This document shows, piece after piece, positions 1 through 11,412 of a stretch of DNA of 64,000 bases (its first letter is position 1; every line of letters begins with the position of its first letter). The notes below the pieces were generated by a model. The model was not told the DNA's origin. It saw only the letters and a list, made by a program, of their open reading frames with translations, and ran no database searches. Position numbers and translations under genes: made by a program. Source of the stretch: Engraulis encrasicolus (Eukaryota > Chordata > Actinopteri > Clupeiformes > Engraulidae); the NCBI RefSeq assembly GCF_034702125.1, contig NC_085857.1, positions 58,790,067 to 58,854,066 of the forward strand. Reading direction: 5' to 3'.

Positions 1-612
1 TGTTCGTAACGGAACGTTTGGAAAAAAATAACGGTTCAAAGCCCTGGTTTTCAACCACATGGCCCTCCTTGATCAATCAGCGAAATGTCGAGCAATTTGG
101 GGCTTGTTAAATGGTTATATTTATGATTGTTGTCAACATGGCATGTTCGGTGTTAGCTAGCTAGCCCATAACTAATACATGGCTAGCCGCTAGCTCGGTA
201 GACTAGGTGTCATTCCCATCTATTTAGTAAGCGATTTACAGACTTTCAAAGCTCCCAAATGTCTCGTTTTTAATGACATGGATCTTATTAGAATTTGGGG
301 CAGGCATATAATACAAGGCTGGATACCTAGCTCTGCTATTGACGACCGGTTAGCTAGCCACTAGCGAGGGCCTCTTTGTAGGTGAAGCGGCAACTTCCAG
401 CCGTCGTAGCAGTGAATTCGTGTGATGACCACAGTCACAAAAAGTTTCCTAATAAATCGTGTTTTCACTTATACAGTTCAAAAATGCCTCGTTTTCAACC
501 ACATGGCCCTCCTTGATCAATCAGCGAAATGTCGAGCAATTTGGGGCTTGTTAAATGGTTATATTTATGATTGTTGTCAACATGGCATGTTCGGCGTTAG
601 CTAGCTAGCTGT
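1..612. repeat. Long-period (~440 bp) direct repeat, two partial copies
   Basis: A ~120-bp block at about 45-165 recurs almost unchanged at about 487-607, including the runs CCACATGGCCCTCCTTGATC and GTTAGCTAGCTAGC. The spacing gives a period near 442 bp. The middle part of the unit (about 187-310) recurs a third time at 2427-2530. No convincing reading frame crosses the unit; the short ORF at 422-604 simply translates the repeat. Confidence 0.8.
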
Positions 613-616
613 ATAC

Positions 617-2224
617 CCATAACTTTCCCTGATTGTCGCTCCCAACGCAGGACGCTCCCCGGTCAGCTCGCTCCCACTAGCCAGACTATCGATCCCACCG
701 CCATATAAGGGAGCTAGTGTAACCGGTGGTTATCCTGAACCTTTATTCTGACGGGGTAACAACGCTCCCCTTTCCTTCCGGTGGGTAGCATATATCATTG
801 CGGTGGTAACTGGCTAGCAAAGAGGCTATGTTTTTGATGCTGCAGAGTGTAGCGTGGGTATACCGCTCCCTCTGTCCCTCCGTTTGTGGTTGAGCCATCG
901 TACAGGAAAGGTAGGCGTCCTTCTCGGTTGGTTTATTGCTCTTTTTGGTGCATTGTAATGTACTTAGATGTTGGTTACTGACACCATTTAACTTAATTGT
1001 AGCCCTGTCCATCGGCGGCTGGCGTGGGGTCGGCTGCTGTTCTGGGATGGTGTGCTGAGCTGGGCAAACTCAAGGTAAAAGATGCGTTCTGTACGCTTCT
1101 CTCGTGTGTGCGAACGTAGTCTCTGTTATGACTGATGTAGTGTTACTCTATCACAGTGTCGCTGGTGATGTGCTTCCACTTTGTGTCCTGTGTGGTTGAC
1201 TGCTTGCATGCCGCTTCGAGAGAACCAGAGGTAATGCCGGCATTTTCTGTAAGAGTTTCGACGCTTAGCACTTGACTTGTGTAGGGAGTTGTGTGGGGTG
1301 GGGGTGGGGGTGCGATGGCGGGACTGGCAGCGTGGTGCCTTTGATATCGCGCTGTGGTGTCGTGGTTGCACCTGTGGGAGCGCCCGCATTTCCACAATAC
1401 ACAACTCCTGTTTAATCGATTTATAAATGCCGTGCCTAATGGTAACTTTCTCGTTAAATGTACATAGGAGGAGTTGGTGCCTTCGACTACACTGATGCAG
1501 TGTCACTAGAGAAGGGGGGCATCACTGTTCTTTTCCCAACCTTTTGTTTTGTTTTGTCCTATTGTGTGAGTGATTCATCCTGTGCAACCTTTTCACTTTG
1601 ACGTCCGAGACGAAGGGGCTTGTGTAAGTTTCACTCTAACATCCGAGACGAAGGGGCTCGTGTAAGTTTCTACTTAGTAACCGCCAAGACGGAGCTTGTG
1701 TATATGATTAGGGTATGAACACTGAAGTATTACTGGGAGACGTATCTTAAATCTCAGACTCCTTTTGGAACCTATACTTGCTGTAGGGGGAGACCAAAGA
1801 CGTGTGTCTAACAGGCTTGTGTGTGTGTGTGGTGGCCATTACCAATTTTGCCCTTTTGGCAGTTTGTTTTCTTTTGTACAATTTGATTTACTAACTTTGT
1901 TTGCCGTGCAATTTTTGTCATTTGGTCTACCCCTCGTGCAATTGCCAATTGCCATTAGCATTTTTGCATAACTAGCACATTTGGACATTTTTGTATTTTG
2001 AGATGACGTGCCCATAAGTGCTGTAAGTTCATACTCTATTTTTTATATGTGACTGAGCCCGTGAGGCATATTTTCAGATACAGAGACTCATTACGAAAAG
2101 AAAGAAAATAAAAAAGAACTCTGAATTGTATGACAGTTGTATCTCTTGTTATTCACTAACCTGTTGCGGGGAAAGTCAAATCAAGTGTTTGATGGTTGGG
2201 TTCTCTCACCCTAACAAATGAGAG
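617..2224 (+). mobile_element. Probable LTR-like segment ending at a primer-binding-site-like motif
   Basis: This 1.6-kb stretch has no coding capacity. It holds three short copies of a CCGAGACGAAGGGGCT-like motif (1600-1700), then an A-rich stretch with AAAATAAA-type signals (2095-2125), and ends just before TGGCGTAGTC at 2225-2234. The same decamer ends two other non-coding blocks in this window (4522, 61334). That order fits U3-R-U5 followed by a tRNA primer-binding site. A candidate TG start is near 717. No second LTR was found, so the assignment is inference. Confidence 0.35.
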
Positions 2225-2331
2225 TGGCGTAGTCACTAAACATCTTAAAAACATCTAAAAAATATAAAAAATATTACGGTAAAGAGATAACGCAGGCCAC
2301 ACTAGTTATCTTTTTGATGTTAGTTTTTTGT

Positions 2332-2531
2332 TTCTAACCCTAGTTTTTTGTTTCTAACCCTAACCCTAACCTGGATACCTAGCTCTGTGTTGTTGACGAC
2401 AGGTTAGCTAGCCACTAGCTTGGTAGACTTAGGTGTCATTCCCATCTATTTAGTAAGCTACTCAAATACTTTCAAAGCTCCCAAATGTCTCATTTTAATG
2501 GCATGTGTCTTATTAGTAATTGGGGCAGCAA
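2332..2531. repeat. Third diverged copy of the 5' repeat, next to a short CCCTAA run
   Basis: Positions 2370-2530 match the 187-370 part of the left-edge repeat (GGTTAGCTAGCCACTAGC, then CCCATCTATTTAGTAAGC). It is preceded by about three CCCTAA units at 2354-2371, too few to call an interstitial telomere. Confidence 0.7.
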
Positions 2532-3400
2532 TTTCATTCTACACCTACAGTAGTGGTCTGATAATAGCGTGTGACTATCTGGTTCTGTAAAATGCTCAAC
2601 TTAGCTTACCGAGCTAGTTTAAAACATCGAATGATCAAATGGTAATGTGTTGAGATCTATTTGTGTCCGATAAGTTCATGGTTTATTATTACATCAATCC
2701 ATGTCAGCCACAAAATGTATTATCATCCAGGCTTTTTAAATTAAGTAAACACTTCCGTGCTGTACGTAGCACGGACGGACACCATGCTTCTTCTTAGAAA
2801 GTTTCCTGTTTACTTGGTAGCCCGGCCCCCCTCGCGATTTGATTGGCCCCGTCATCGGATAACTTTCAGCCTCCCAAAACGACCGGGGTCCGCTAGACTG
2901 CCCCGGGAGCAAATTCAATTTGCGGTCGCTAGGGGCGTCTAGATTTCTAGGCTAGCTATTTACAGGCGTTTGCTTGCATTTTCGGAAGTGTTCATGAGAG
3001 AAGGTGCAGAAACCAGCGGCAGAATCAGATGCAGCGGTTGTAGAGATCTAGAATAGAAAGCCAAACATGGCTGCTGTAGGGCTACTGAACGTCTGACTTA
3101 TGACTTATCACAGTAAAACATACATTTTTGTTGTAGCCTACATTGCCAGATCATTCCAAGACCATATGAGAGCATTGTTCTATCTGCATAATTTATAAAT
3201 AAATCGCCAAACACAACGTGCATATTCTATAGCCTACTGAACAAAGTAAACAATTGTTTCACTGAACAACATTTAAGGGAGAAGATAAAATGACTCTCTA
3301 GGACATTTTATTATCCTCAAAATGATGCAGGGTCCATTCTGTAGTAGCCTACAGTAGCTGTAGCCTCCCTTCGCAACTCCTGCTTTGTCTGCCTACCTGC
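2532..3400. other. Unassigned non-coding stretch
   Basis: No coding signal, TIR pair or tRNA-like head was recognised here. GC content rises around 2820-2940 but no splice-compatible ORF was found. Confidence 0.5.
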
Positions 3401-4521
3401 ATGGTCGCTGGTGGCGCACGGCAAGTTACAAAAAATGTGGGGTGCACGACCTAGCGCCGCGGCAGCTTGCGGAGCGGCGTGTGACGTCATTTTGAGCGCA
3501 CGTCATCGTCGCGAGGGAGGTATGAATGAGGTTAGCGCCAGTTACGTTAAGTATGAATCCGCTTTAATACTATTACTGCTGCCCCCAGCATGACTACTGG
3601 GGCCCTAGCTAACTTAAGCATGTGGTCTGGCTTTAGGTTACCGCTGTGACAGCTATCAGTGTCAAGACTCCGGCTGCTGTTTACTAGTGGGAAACTGCTG
3701 TTACTACAGAAAGCGGTGCCCTGAGGCACTTGAGCGCTTCATCGTGTGTTACTGTGTAATCGTGCATGTGTGTTCAGTGTGCGTGTGCTAGTGTGTGGGC
3801 CACTCCACTGTGTGTGTGCGTGGTGTGTGTGTGTGCTAGTGTGTGGGCCACTCCACTGTGTGTGTGCGCGTGCTTGTGTGTGGGTATTCCGCTCAGTGTG
3901 AATGGGTGTGTGTGGTTGATCATCGTGTGCAGTGGGAGACAGTGTTGGGTGGGATGTCTGGGTGGGGTTAATGCCTTCCCTTCTTTTTGATTTTCTGTTT
4001 GTTGTGTATTAATTTTCCTTATTTAATTGTGGTGTGCACTTTTTGATTTCGATTTATTATTTTGCATGGTTTGCTGTATTTCTTTTCATTTTCCAGTTTG
4101 CTGTGTATTTTTTGTTATTAACCTTGAGGTGGCGCTACCTACCCAGTTGGGCCAACTGTGACAGTCAGCCCCTAGTGGCAAAGTATATGTATGACAAGCT
4201 TGTGTGTGGGCTCTAAGTGCAATATAGACCCACTGTGCAATACTATTTATTGTGATTGAACAGAACCAGAGTGAACAATATTTTATTATGAAAAAAGAGT
4301 GAAACATACAAAAATGGACACAAAATGAACATTTTTATAAGTGACTAAGAAGAAAAATAAATATTTCCACAATAGAATTAAAGCCAATGTCTCTGCCAGT
4401 AAAGCCAATGTCTTTCCTTGCACGAACCTGTGTTTTGTCTTGTGAGGGTAAAGTGTGAGTAGTTTGGTTAATTGTGACTTCCAAACTCGTTTTTCCTTCG
4501 GGGGCTCATACCCCCCTGGGG
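3401..4521 (+). mobile_element. Second probable LTR-like segment ending at a PBS-like motif
   Basis: A GT-rich non-coding block with two copies of a GTGTGGGCCACTCCACTGTG segment (about 3795 and 3840) is followed by a T-rich part, an AAATAAAT signal (about 4355) and a direct repeat of AAAGCCAATGTCT (4380-4412). It ends with a small G/C hairpin (GGGGGCTCATACCCCC) directly before TGGCGTAGTC at 4522-4531. The layout resembles the 617-2234 block. The start of the LTR is not resolved. Confidence 0.35.
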
Positions 4522-4572
4522 TGGCGTAGTCGAGATTACTTCCTGTTTAGCCAATTCACTACAAACTCTGTG

Positions 4573-5460
4573 TGCCACCCAAGTTCCTCTCCATCCTTAA
4601 GCAGCTACATGATGGAATGCAGGCCAGAGTTGTCATGGGAGGACTGCAGTCTGAGCCCTTCACTGTCAACGTTGGGGATAAAGCAAGGCTGTGTCCTGGC
4701 ACCAGTACTTTTCAACCTCCTCTTCTCAGCAGTCACGCGGTTACTCCACCATGCCCTGCAGCACAAATATGGTGTGGACTTGGAATGTCGCCTCGATGGT
4801 AGCCTCTTCAACATCAGATGGCTTCAGGGTCACACGAAGACATCAACAGACCACATCCCTGAACTCCAGTACGCAGATGACTGTGCTATCGTGTCACACA
4901 CTCCTGAGTCTATGTAATGCAGCATGCCCTGAACACCATCTCAGCTCTTTACATATCCTTTGGTCTTCAGGTTAACACAAAGAAAACTGAGATCATGGCT
5001 CAACTCTGCACTGAATCTCCATCACCTGCTACGTTTCATATAAATGGAAATCCACTCAACATCGTTGACCAGTTCGCTTACTTAGGCTCCACAGTTTCTG
5101 CTGACACCTGTCTTGACAGTGAAATACACAACCGCATAAATAAAGCCTCATCTGCTTTTGGCCGCCTCCGGAAAAGAGTTTGTTTATTAACAAAAATCTG
5201 AAAATCAGCACCAAAGTAGCAGTGTACAACGCAGTGTGTGTATCCACCCTACTGTATGGGGCAGAAACATGGACCTACAGACGCCACATAAAAAGCCTGG
5301 AGATGTTTCACATCAGATGTCTACAGAAAATACTCAATCTGTCCTGGGAAGACTGGATCCCCCACACTGACAACCTGAGTACGACTGGCACCATCAGCAG
5401 GGAGGCAGCTTTGCCCAACAGACATCTACGCTGGGTTGGCCTCACCATCTGCATGCCTGG
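4573..5460 (+). pseudogene. Non-LTR retrotransposon reverse transcriptase fragment, part 1
   Basis: Translation in shifting frames gives RT hallmarks in order: GIKQGCVLAPVLFNLLFSAV, then YADDCAIVSHT (the catalytic YxDD), FGLQVNTKKTEIM, DQFAYLGSTVSADT, and the thumb/C-terminal part STLLYGAETWTYRRH followed by FHIRCLQKIL. At least two frameshifts (near 4917 and 5180) and no upstream endonuclease mean it is 5' truncated and dead. The copy is cut at 5460 by a TIR element and resumes at 5793. Clade is not assigned from motifs alone. Confidence 0.9.
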
Positions 5461-5792
5461 ATACTCATGAACGGCGTGACGTTTTCCATGTGCGTTACGC
5501 CCATTTATGGGGGAAAACAACCCATGCAAGTCAATTGGTGATATTGGGATTTAATAAACGAAAGATACGCACCTCTAGACTAGCGTTGTTCACGCGCAAC
5601 ATGCCGAAAACATGTTGTGTTGCCGGCTGTTCAAATAATATAGCCAAACAGCCGTGGCTGAAGCATGAAATGTGTTAATTTAGGCTAGCCTTTGTAGCAT
5701 GTAAGTCAATGAGACATTCGGTTTGTTTTCACCCATAAAGGGGCGTAACGCAAATTTAAGCGCAAAGTACCCGGATGGCCGTTCATGAGTAT
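5461..5792. mobile_element. 332-bp TIR element inserted in the LINE
   Basis: Perfect 15-bp terminal inverted repeats, ATACTCATGAACGGC at 5461-5475 and its complement at 5778-5792, bound the insert. A second inverted pair lies inside: TGCGTTACGCCCATTTATGG near the left end and its near complement at about 5740-5762. Removing the insert rejoins the LINE between its MP and SHIK codons. The target duplication is short (TA or ATA). It carries the start of a THAP domain (5601-5678). Confidence 0.85.
5601..5678 (+). pseudogene. THAP-domain N-terminal fragment inside the TIR element
   Basis: An ATG opens MPKTCCVAGCSNN followed by 12 more residues and a stop. The pattern M-P-x-x-C-C-V-x-G-C-x-N is the start of the THAP zinc finger (first two zinc ligands of the C2CH module). 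The rest of the domain is absent, so this is a first-exon relic or a remnant of a THAP-type transposase such as those of P or Kolobok elements. It lies on the plus strand between the two TIRs, which suggests it came with the element. Confidence 0.6.
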
Positions 5793-5940
5793 ACCGTCTC
5801 CCACATCAAGTCCTCTATGGGCAACTACCCGAATCAAAGCGGGCTCCTGGTGGCCAGAAGAGATGCTACAAGGACTACACCAAAGAACTCCTGAGGCATT
5901 GCAACATCAACCCTGGTCACCTTGAGCGCGTTCAGGCCAA
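5793..5940 (+). pseudogene. LINE fragment, part 2 (post-RT region)
   Basis: The LINE interrupted at 5460 continues here: one frame gives GGQKRCYKDYTKELL-like residues and CNINPGHLE, the usual region after the RT thumb in this family. Sequence identity stops at GTTCAGGCCAA (about 5940), where a further insertion begins; the next LINE piece is at 11413. Confidence 0.75.
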
Positions 5941-6569
5941 CTGAGAACCGTGCTGGAGCCCGTTCCCGCACCTAATCTTCAACCAACTGTCGTGTTCACG
6001 CCGCAGATATTTGCATCCGCGAACCGGAAAGTTGGTTCGAACCGTGACCAGAGAGGATTTATAGAGAGGCTATGCCGTGACGCAGCGTGGTCGTCAGCAG
6101 GTTCATCCGGGTAACACAGTCACGTGCAGAAAAAGTTCAGAGCATAGAGGTAGAAAATAACACTAGAGAGGACCCCGCCCCCCTTTTTACGGCAATCTGT
6201 AGCAGCCATTATCTGTAGGTAGCCTAGATCAGAGAAATGGAACTTAACGGAGAATGAGGCTCACCTCTGTCAAAAATGGCTTAATCATGTGAAAATGTCC
6301 ATCAACACACTATACAAGGTCAATAGTTGAAGTGTGTTGCCAACTATGTTCATAAAATATATTATTTGATTTTTAAATATATTTTATCGACTCATATGAT
6401 TTAAGTAAATATTTAGCCTGACATTTCAAATCTGGTCTTTGATTACTGTTACTTCATATTTACACAGTTTTAGTCAATTGCTTGACAGGGGTGGGCGTGT
6501 TCTCCATTGACTTGCATTGCCTACACTACCTACGGAAGAGAGTTCTTCAGTAACGCGGAAGCATGTAGT

Positions 6570-6989
6570 ACTTGTAGGTGCCCAACGCGTTCCGCCTGCC
6601 TGATCCGTTCCCTTATGACTTTCACGTTTTAAATGTTTATTTTGCAGCCGCCAGAACATTAACACAAAGAGATATGTTATATATGTATATTATATCTTTA
6701 CTTTATATCGTTGTTTTACATCAAACGCGTTTGTCGCTGTAAATAATAGAATATTGTGCTCTGAATAGTCAGTTGGTTAGCTGACCAGTTGGTGACCTTA
6801 TTAGCGTTTCTGTAACGGTTATATATTATTATAAAACAGACAGTTTAAAACGCAAACTTCTTCCTGCAAAATGAACACTTAAAACGAGAAAGTTAAAAAT
6901 TAACGGAACAAATCAGGCAATTTCTCTTCCGTATACGTCATACTGCGCATGTGCAGTGTGCAGGCGGAACCCGTTGGGCACCGACAAGT
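6570..6989. mobile_element. Internal ~420-bp foldback element
   Basis: The 30-base stretch at 6570-6599 (core GGTGCCCAACG) is the near-perfect inverse of 6960-6989; only two positions differ in the compared core. The enclosed 360 bp are AT-rich and non-coding. It is probably a separate small TIR element nested in the left part of the 6143-11284 transposon. Confidence 0.65.
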
Positions 6990-7805
6990 CTTTCATGTTA
7001 GCATTTAAGGACTTCCTGGTTCGTATCGGCTTCCGGCCTCCATTGGGAATGAATTGGGGTAAATTTCAAATAAGCTCCGAGTGCAAGCACGCGCTTAGCG
7101 AACCCCCGCAAACTGTCGAGGGTGTTAAAAATAGGCTGTAGGTATGACATGGTTGATCATTTTGTGTCAAACTTCGACATAAATACGATGTTGCGTCCAT
7201 ATGCTAAACCCGGAAACTTTTGGCGACTACAGAAGCAGCGCCTGGAACAAAAATACTGGATAAGAGAAAGATAATGCAAACCACGCCCACTCAATGCAAA
7301 AGCGTGGGCTCAAGTTGAGTCTCCTAAGGGGGTGTTGTCCCCTCCTTCTTCTTCTATTTTTGAGGTGTTCGCTCAAGACGTGCGCTACCGCCATCTACAG
7401 CGCTAAGGGGACTTGATTTATTCTCAACCTCAGGACTCCGAAGGTCTCCTAACCGAAGGTCTCCTAAGGGGGCGTTCACCCGACATAAAGTGGATACCGG
7501 AAAAGAAACAAAATGACGCTTCTTCCTTTGGATCTACTTTCTTTGCCTGTATCTTATGTCATGTACGTGCGGAAGGTTGTACCCATGGCAACCAAAGGAA
7601 AGTATGTAGTTCGGAAGTTTTAATGATCAGAAAGGGGTTAGCAATATTGAATTATAATCGTCATGATTTAACATGTGAATACACCAACATGATGATACGA
7701 TCCGTTCCACTAATGAGAAAGGGATGAGGGGACACGCTAATGTTCGTTGTTGCCGTGCAACTTATTAGTCCAGCGGATGGGTGATTTGATCGTGCACTTT
7801 TGAGT

Positions 7806-8650
7806 AAAAGCATGAAAATCGGTACACATATCCTTCTTGATATGCTGATTAATGTTAGCGTTGGAGGCGTCGCGAAAAATGCATCGTTTTCAAGATGGCC
7901 GCCAAATCCAATATGACCGACCCATATTAATGAATCTACCTGACACATTGTAGTAAAAGCATGAAAATCGGTACACATAACCTTCTTGATATGCTGATTA
8001 ACATTAGCATTGGAGGCATCATGAAAAAAAATTTAATTTTCAAGATGGCCGCCAAATCCAATATGGCCAATTCATATTTATGAATCTACCTATCTACCTA
8101 ACACTTGGTAGTAAAGGCATGAAAATCGGTACACATATCCTTCTTGATATGCTGATTAAGTTTAGCGTTGGAGGCGTTGCGCAAAATTAATCGTTTTCAA
8201 GATGGCCGCCAAATCCAATAAGACCGACCCATATTAATGAATCTACCTGAGACTTGGTAGTAAAAGCATGAAAATCGGTCCACATATCCTTCTTGATATG
8301 CTGATTAACATTAGCATTGGAGGAGTCACTAAAAAGTCATCGTTTTCAAGATGGCCGCCAAATCCAATATGACCAACCCGTATTAATGAATCTACCTGAC
8401 ACTTGGTGGTAAAAGCATGAAAATCGGTACACATGTCCTTGATATGCTGATTAATATTAGCATTGGAGGCGTCGCGGGGAAAAAAATCATTGTTTTCAAG
8501 ATGGCCGCCAAATCAAATATGGCCAGCCCATATTAACTACCTGGTAATTTGTGGTAAAAGCATGACAATTGGTACACATAGTTACTTCTTTACATTAGGT
8601 GCTTATTCATATTAGGGGCCATGAACAAAAATCAAATATGACTGACCCAT
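7806..8650 (+). repeat. Left-arm tandem array, six ~150-bp units
   Basis: Units begin with TAAAAGCATGAAAATCGGTA at about 7806, 7954, 8112, 8261, 8410 and 8554. Each carries GATATGCTGATTAA and TTTTCAAGATGGCCGCCAAA. The short ORFs here translate the repeat and are not genes. The array is inverted relative to the one at 10285-11065. Confidence 0.9.
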
Positions 8651-8812
8651 ATTACAATACAATACATTGCGATATGTATTTATGTAGCACAGTATCACAA
8701 CTATGAAGTTTACTCAAAGCGCTTTGAAAAAAGACATACACACATACATACACATTCACACACCAGCTGTGCACAGTGTGCAGACTGCCGTACGGCACCG
8801 GTTGTCACGCGA

Positions 8813-8904
8813 GACACAGACATAGACATAGACATAGACATAGACACAGACATAGACACAGACAGACAGACAGAGAGACAGACAGAGAGAGAGACAGAGA
8901 GACA

Positions 8905-8983
<79 letters not shown>
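8813..8983. repeat. Compound (ACATAG)n / (GACA)n / (CA)n microsatellite
   Basis: Hexamer units grade into GACA units and then about 39 CA units. The ORFs read through it are low-complexity artefacts. Confidence 0.97.
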
Positions 8984-8985
<2 letters not shown>

Positions 8986-10284
8986 CAAATCTTCACATCA
9001 TTATCCTGGTCTAGAAATGAATCCTAATACTGTACATGTAAACTTTTCACTCAAGTTATATTTAACATACCCTGAGTTGACTTTTTGATGGCCATCATGT
9101 TCCAACTGTGCCATTCACCATTTATTCAAAGTTTATGTCAATCTTTTAATTAGGCATTATTGGCAGTTTGATTGATGTTGGCCATAGTATATACCATAAC
9201 CTGTGAAATCCTACTACTTTGCACAATTGTTCTGATCTGAAATGTAGCATGGATTCCATCCCTCAGTGAGGGTACCAGATCTTGGGGTGCAATCAGGAGA
9301 AAGAGTAGGGGTGTAAAGGCGATGGCAGTTTGTTTGAATAGATACAACTGACATGATTGGATATGGGCTACACATATGCCAAATACCACATTCTTAATGA
9401 CCTATAAACTGCCATGGGCAATCGTAAATCACAACTTGACTATGAGAAATTGCATAACCACCAGATTATATCACTTGTGAGATCAACTTGTGTTAACCAG
9501 GCAAGATACAAGCTTACCATACAACTTGCATTAGGTGCAGGATTGCAGTTTGTTTGAAAACCTTGTGCAGCTAGAAGTAGTCATCAACAATTAGTTTCTT
9601 TGAAGTAAGCAATCATAAAAATGTCCATGAAATAACAAATCAAGTTAACTTTCTGGCTAGCAATCTTGAAATCCTGGCCCTTTTGGAATTTGTACAAGGC
9701 CTATGCGGTTATCACTAAGCGCTAGAGGTGCTGTACATCCCACAAGCCCCTCAAAAGTCTTGGATTTGTACATAACGCTACTGCCGTATTACCTATTTGA
9801 GGCCTCAAGAATGCAATCAGTGTACCGATTGAAGAGTATTAGCAGAGAACATTTCATACATATCTGTCCATCTGTACAAAACCTATAATGCAAACAAAGT
9901 CAACAATCTTCAAAGTGTAAGGCTTTAACACTTCAATTCATGTAAGCTTACCTATTATAGAGTGGTAGAACACAAGAGGTGGTGCAAACTCTTGCACCTA
10001 TTCTAAAGTTATCACACTGCGGAAAATAATCTATTGTGGTGGTGGCAGACACAGTTTGGGCAAAACCATAACATATGCATCACTTCATTTGATAACATGC
10101 CAATAATGTTTAATCATTTTCAATGGTATTTTGTGAGTGTTAATTATATGCAATGCCAAAATATTTTTGTAGAAAAATATGTATTTTCTTATAAACACTA
10201 TCTTAGTTGGCCATTTTGAAAATGTGTTTTTCCCACAATGCCTCAATTTCTAATATTAATGAGCACATCAAGAAGTAAATGTGC
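8984..10284. other. Non-coding core of the foldback transposon
   Basis: No protein similarity or transposase motif was visible in any frame across this 1.3 kb. It is the unique spacer between the two inverted arrays. Confidence 0.5.
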
Positions 10285-11065
10285 ACCAGTTTCCATGGTT
10301 TTACTAAAAGTGCCTGAAGGATTTATTAAAATGCGTTTGCCATATTTTATTTGGCAGCCATCTTGAAATGTAAACTTTTTTGCAAAGTATCGAGTTCTTT
10401 TATCAATCAAAATATAAAAAAGTAACTGTGCACAAATTTCCATGCCTTTACTACAAACTGTCAGGTAGCTTCATTAATATGGGTTGGCCATAATGGATGT
10501 GGCGGCCATCTTGAAAATACAGCGTTTTTAGCAATGCCTCCAATGGTAATATTTATCAGCATATCAAGAATGATATGTGTACCGATTTTCATGCTTTTAA
10601 TACCAAGTGTCAAGAAGATTCATTAATATGGGTAGGCCATATTGGATTTGGCGGCCATCTTGAAAATGCTAAATTTTTCGCAACGCCTCCAATGCTAATA
10701 TTAATCAGCATATCAAGAATGATATATGTACCAATGTTCATGCTTTTAATACCAAGTGTCAGGTAGATTCATTAATATGGGTCGGCCATACTGGATTTGG
10801 CAGCCATCTTGAAAACAATGCATTTTTCGCTACATCTCCAATGCTAATATTAATCAGCATATCAAGAAGGATATGTGTACAGATTTTAATGCTTTTACTA
10901 CCAAATATCAGGTAGATTCCTTAATATGGGTTGGCCATATTGAATTTGGCGGCCATCTTGAAAACGATGCATTTTTCGCGACGCCTCCAACGCTAACATT
11001 AATCAGCATATCAAGAAGGATATGTGTACCGATTTTCATGCTTTTACTCAAAAGTGCACGATAAG
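10285..11065 (-). repeat. Right-arm tandem array, six ~150-bp units, inverted
   Basis: The complement of the left-arm unit recurs with CATGCTTTTA-type anchors at about 10292, 10442, 10590, 10739, 10888 and 11037. The units nearest the right end are closest to the left-arm sequence and the inner ones are more diverged. Confidence 0.9.
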
Positions 11066-11412
11066 GCCCTTTTGTGTGTCCCATCCGCTGGACTAATATT
11101 TTTGCCAAACCTGAATCTCTATGGCGTTTTGCAATGTAAAAAATCGCCATCGAACCGGAAGTCCAAACGCTGCATACAAGTTGACGTCAACGCTGAAGAG
11201 CTCTAGTTGGGAAGCTCCAGCTGCCATTTCCCAGTGCTGTCGCAAATTGCTGTGTCCTCTCTAGTGTTATTTTCTACCTCTATGGTTCAGAGCCCGGTAT
11301 GAACACGGGGGGTTCGCAGATAAGCACTTTGGTGCTGAACGTAACTGGTGCGGGCACCGGCTCTGGCTCCGTTCTGGCCGGCATGAAAGCCCTACTTGAG
11401 GACCTAGCTGCC

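Larger units (their letters stand above)
6143..11284. mobile_element. 5.1-kb foldback DNA transposon, 31-bp TIR, 8-bp TSD
   Basis: The left end CATAGAGGTAGAAAATAA (6143 on) and the complement of the right end (back from 11284) agree over 31 bases. The 8-bp target duplication GTTCAGAG lies at 6135-6142 and 11285-11292. Between the ends there is no transposase ORF. Instead, six ~150-bp tandem units (7806-8650) face six inverted units (10285-11065), and an internal inverted pair sits at 6570/6989. TIR length, the CA start and the 8-bp TSD match P-element geometry; hAT is the alternative. It is non-autonomous. Confidence 0.85.
5941..11412. mobile_element. Outer inserted element containing the 5.1-kb foldback transposon (tentative)
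   Basis: The LINE breaks at about 5940 and resumes at about 11413 (AKKPAWRKTC). The two ends of the inserted block are imperfectly inverted: about 5944-5972 (ending GTTCCCGCACC) against the complement of about 11345-11373 (GGTGCGGGCACCGG), roughly 23 of 29 positions. GCCAA flanks both sides and could be a target duplication. It therefore looks like an older TIR element into which the 6143-11284 element later jumped. Confidence 0.45.

Noticed and set aside
2354..2371. CCCTAA run as an interstitial telomere
   Set aside because: Only about three units, embedded in a repeat copy that has its own CTAACCC words.
7661..8434. Related minus-strand ORFs (MCTDFHAFTT...) as a small protein family
   Set aside because: They are translations of the ~150-bp tandem units in one frame, interrupted unit by unit, and the same appears inverted at 10575-11064.
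11299..11395. Start of the 119-codon ORF as a genuine protein N-terminus
   Set aside because: It lies in the inserted TIR element; only the part after about 11395 is LINE-derived.
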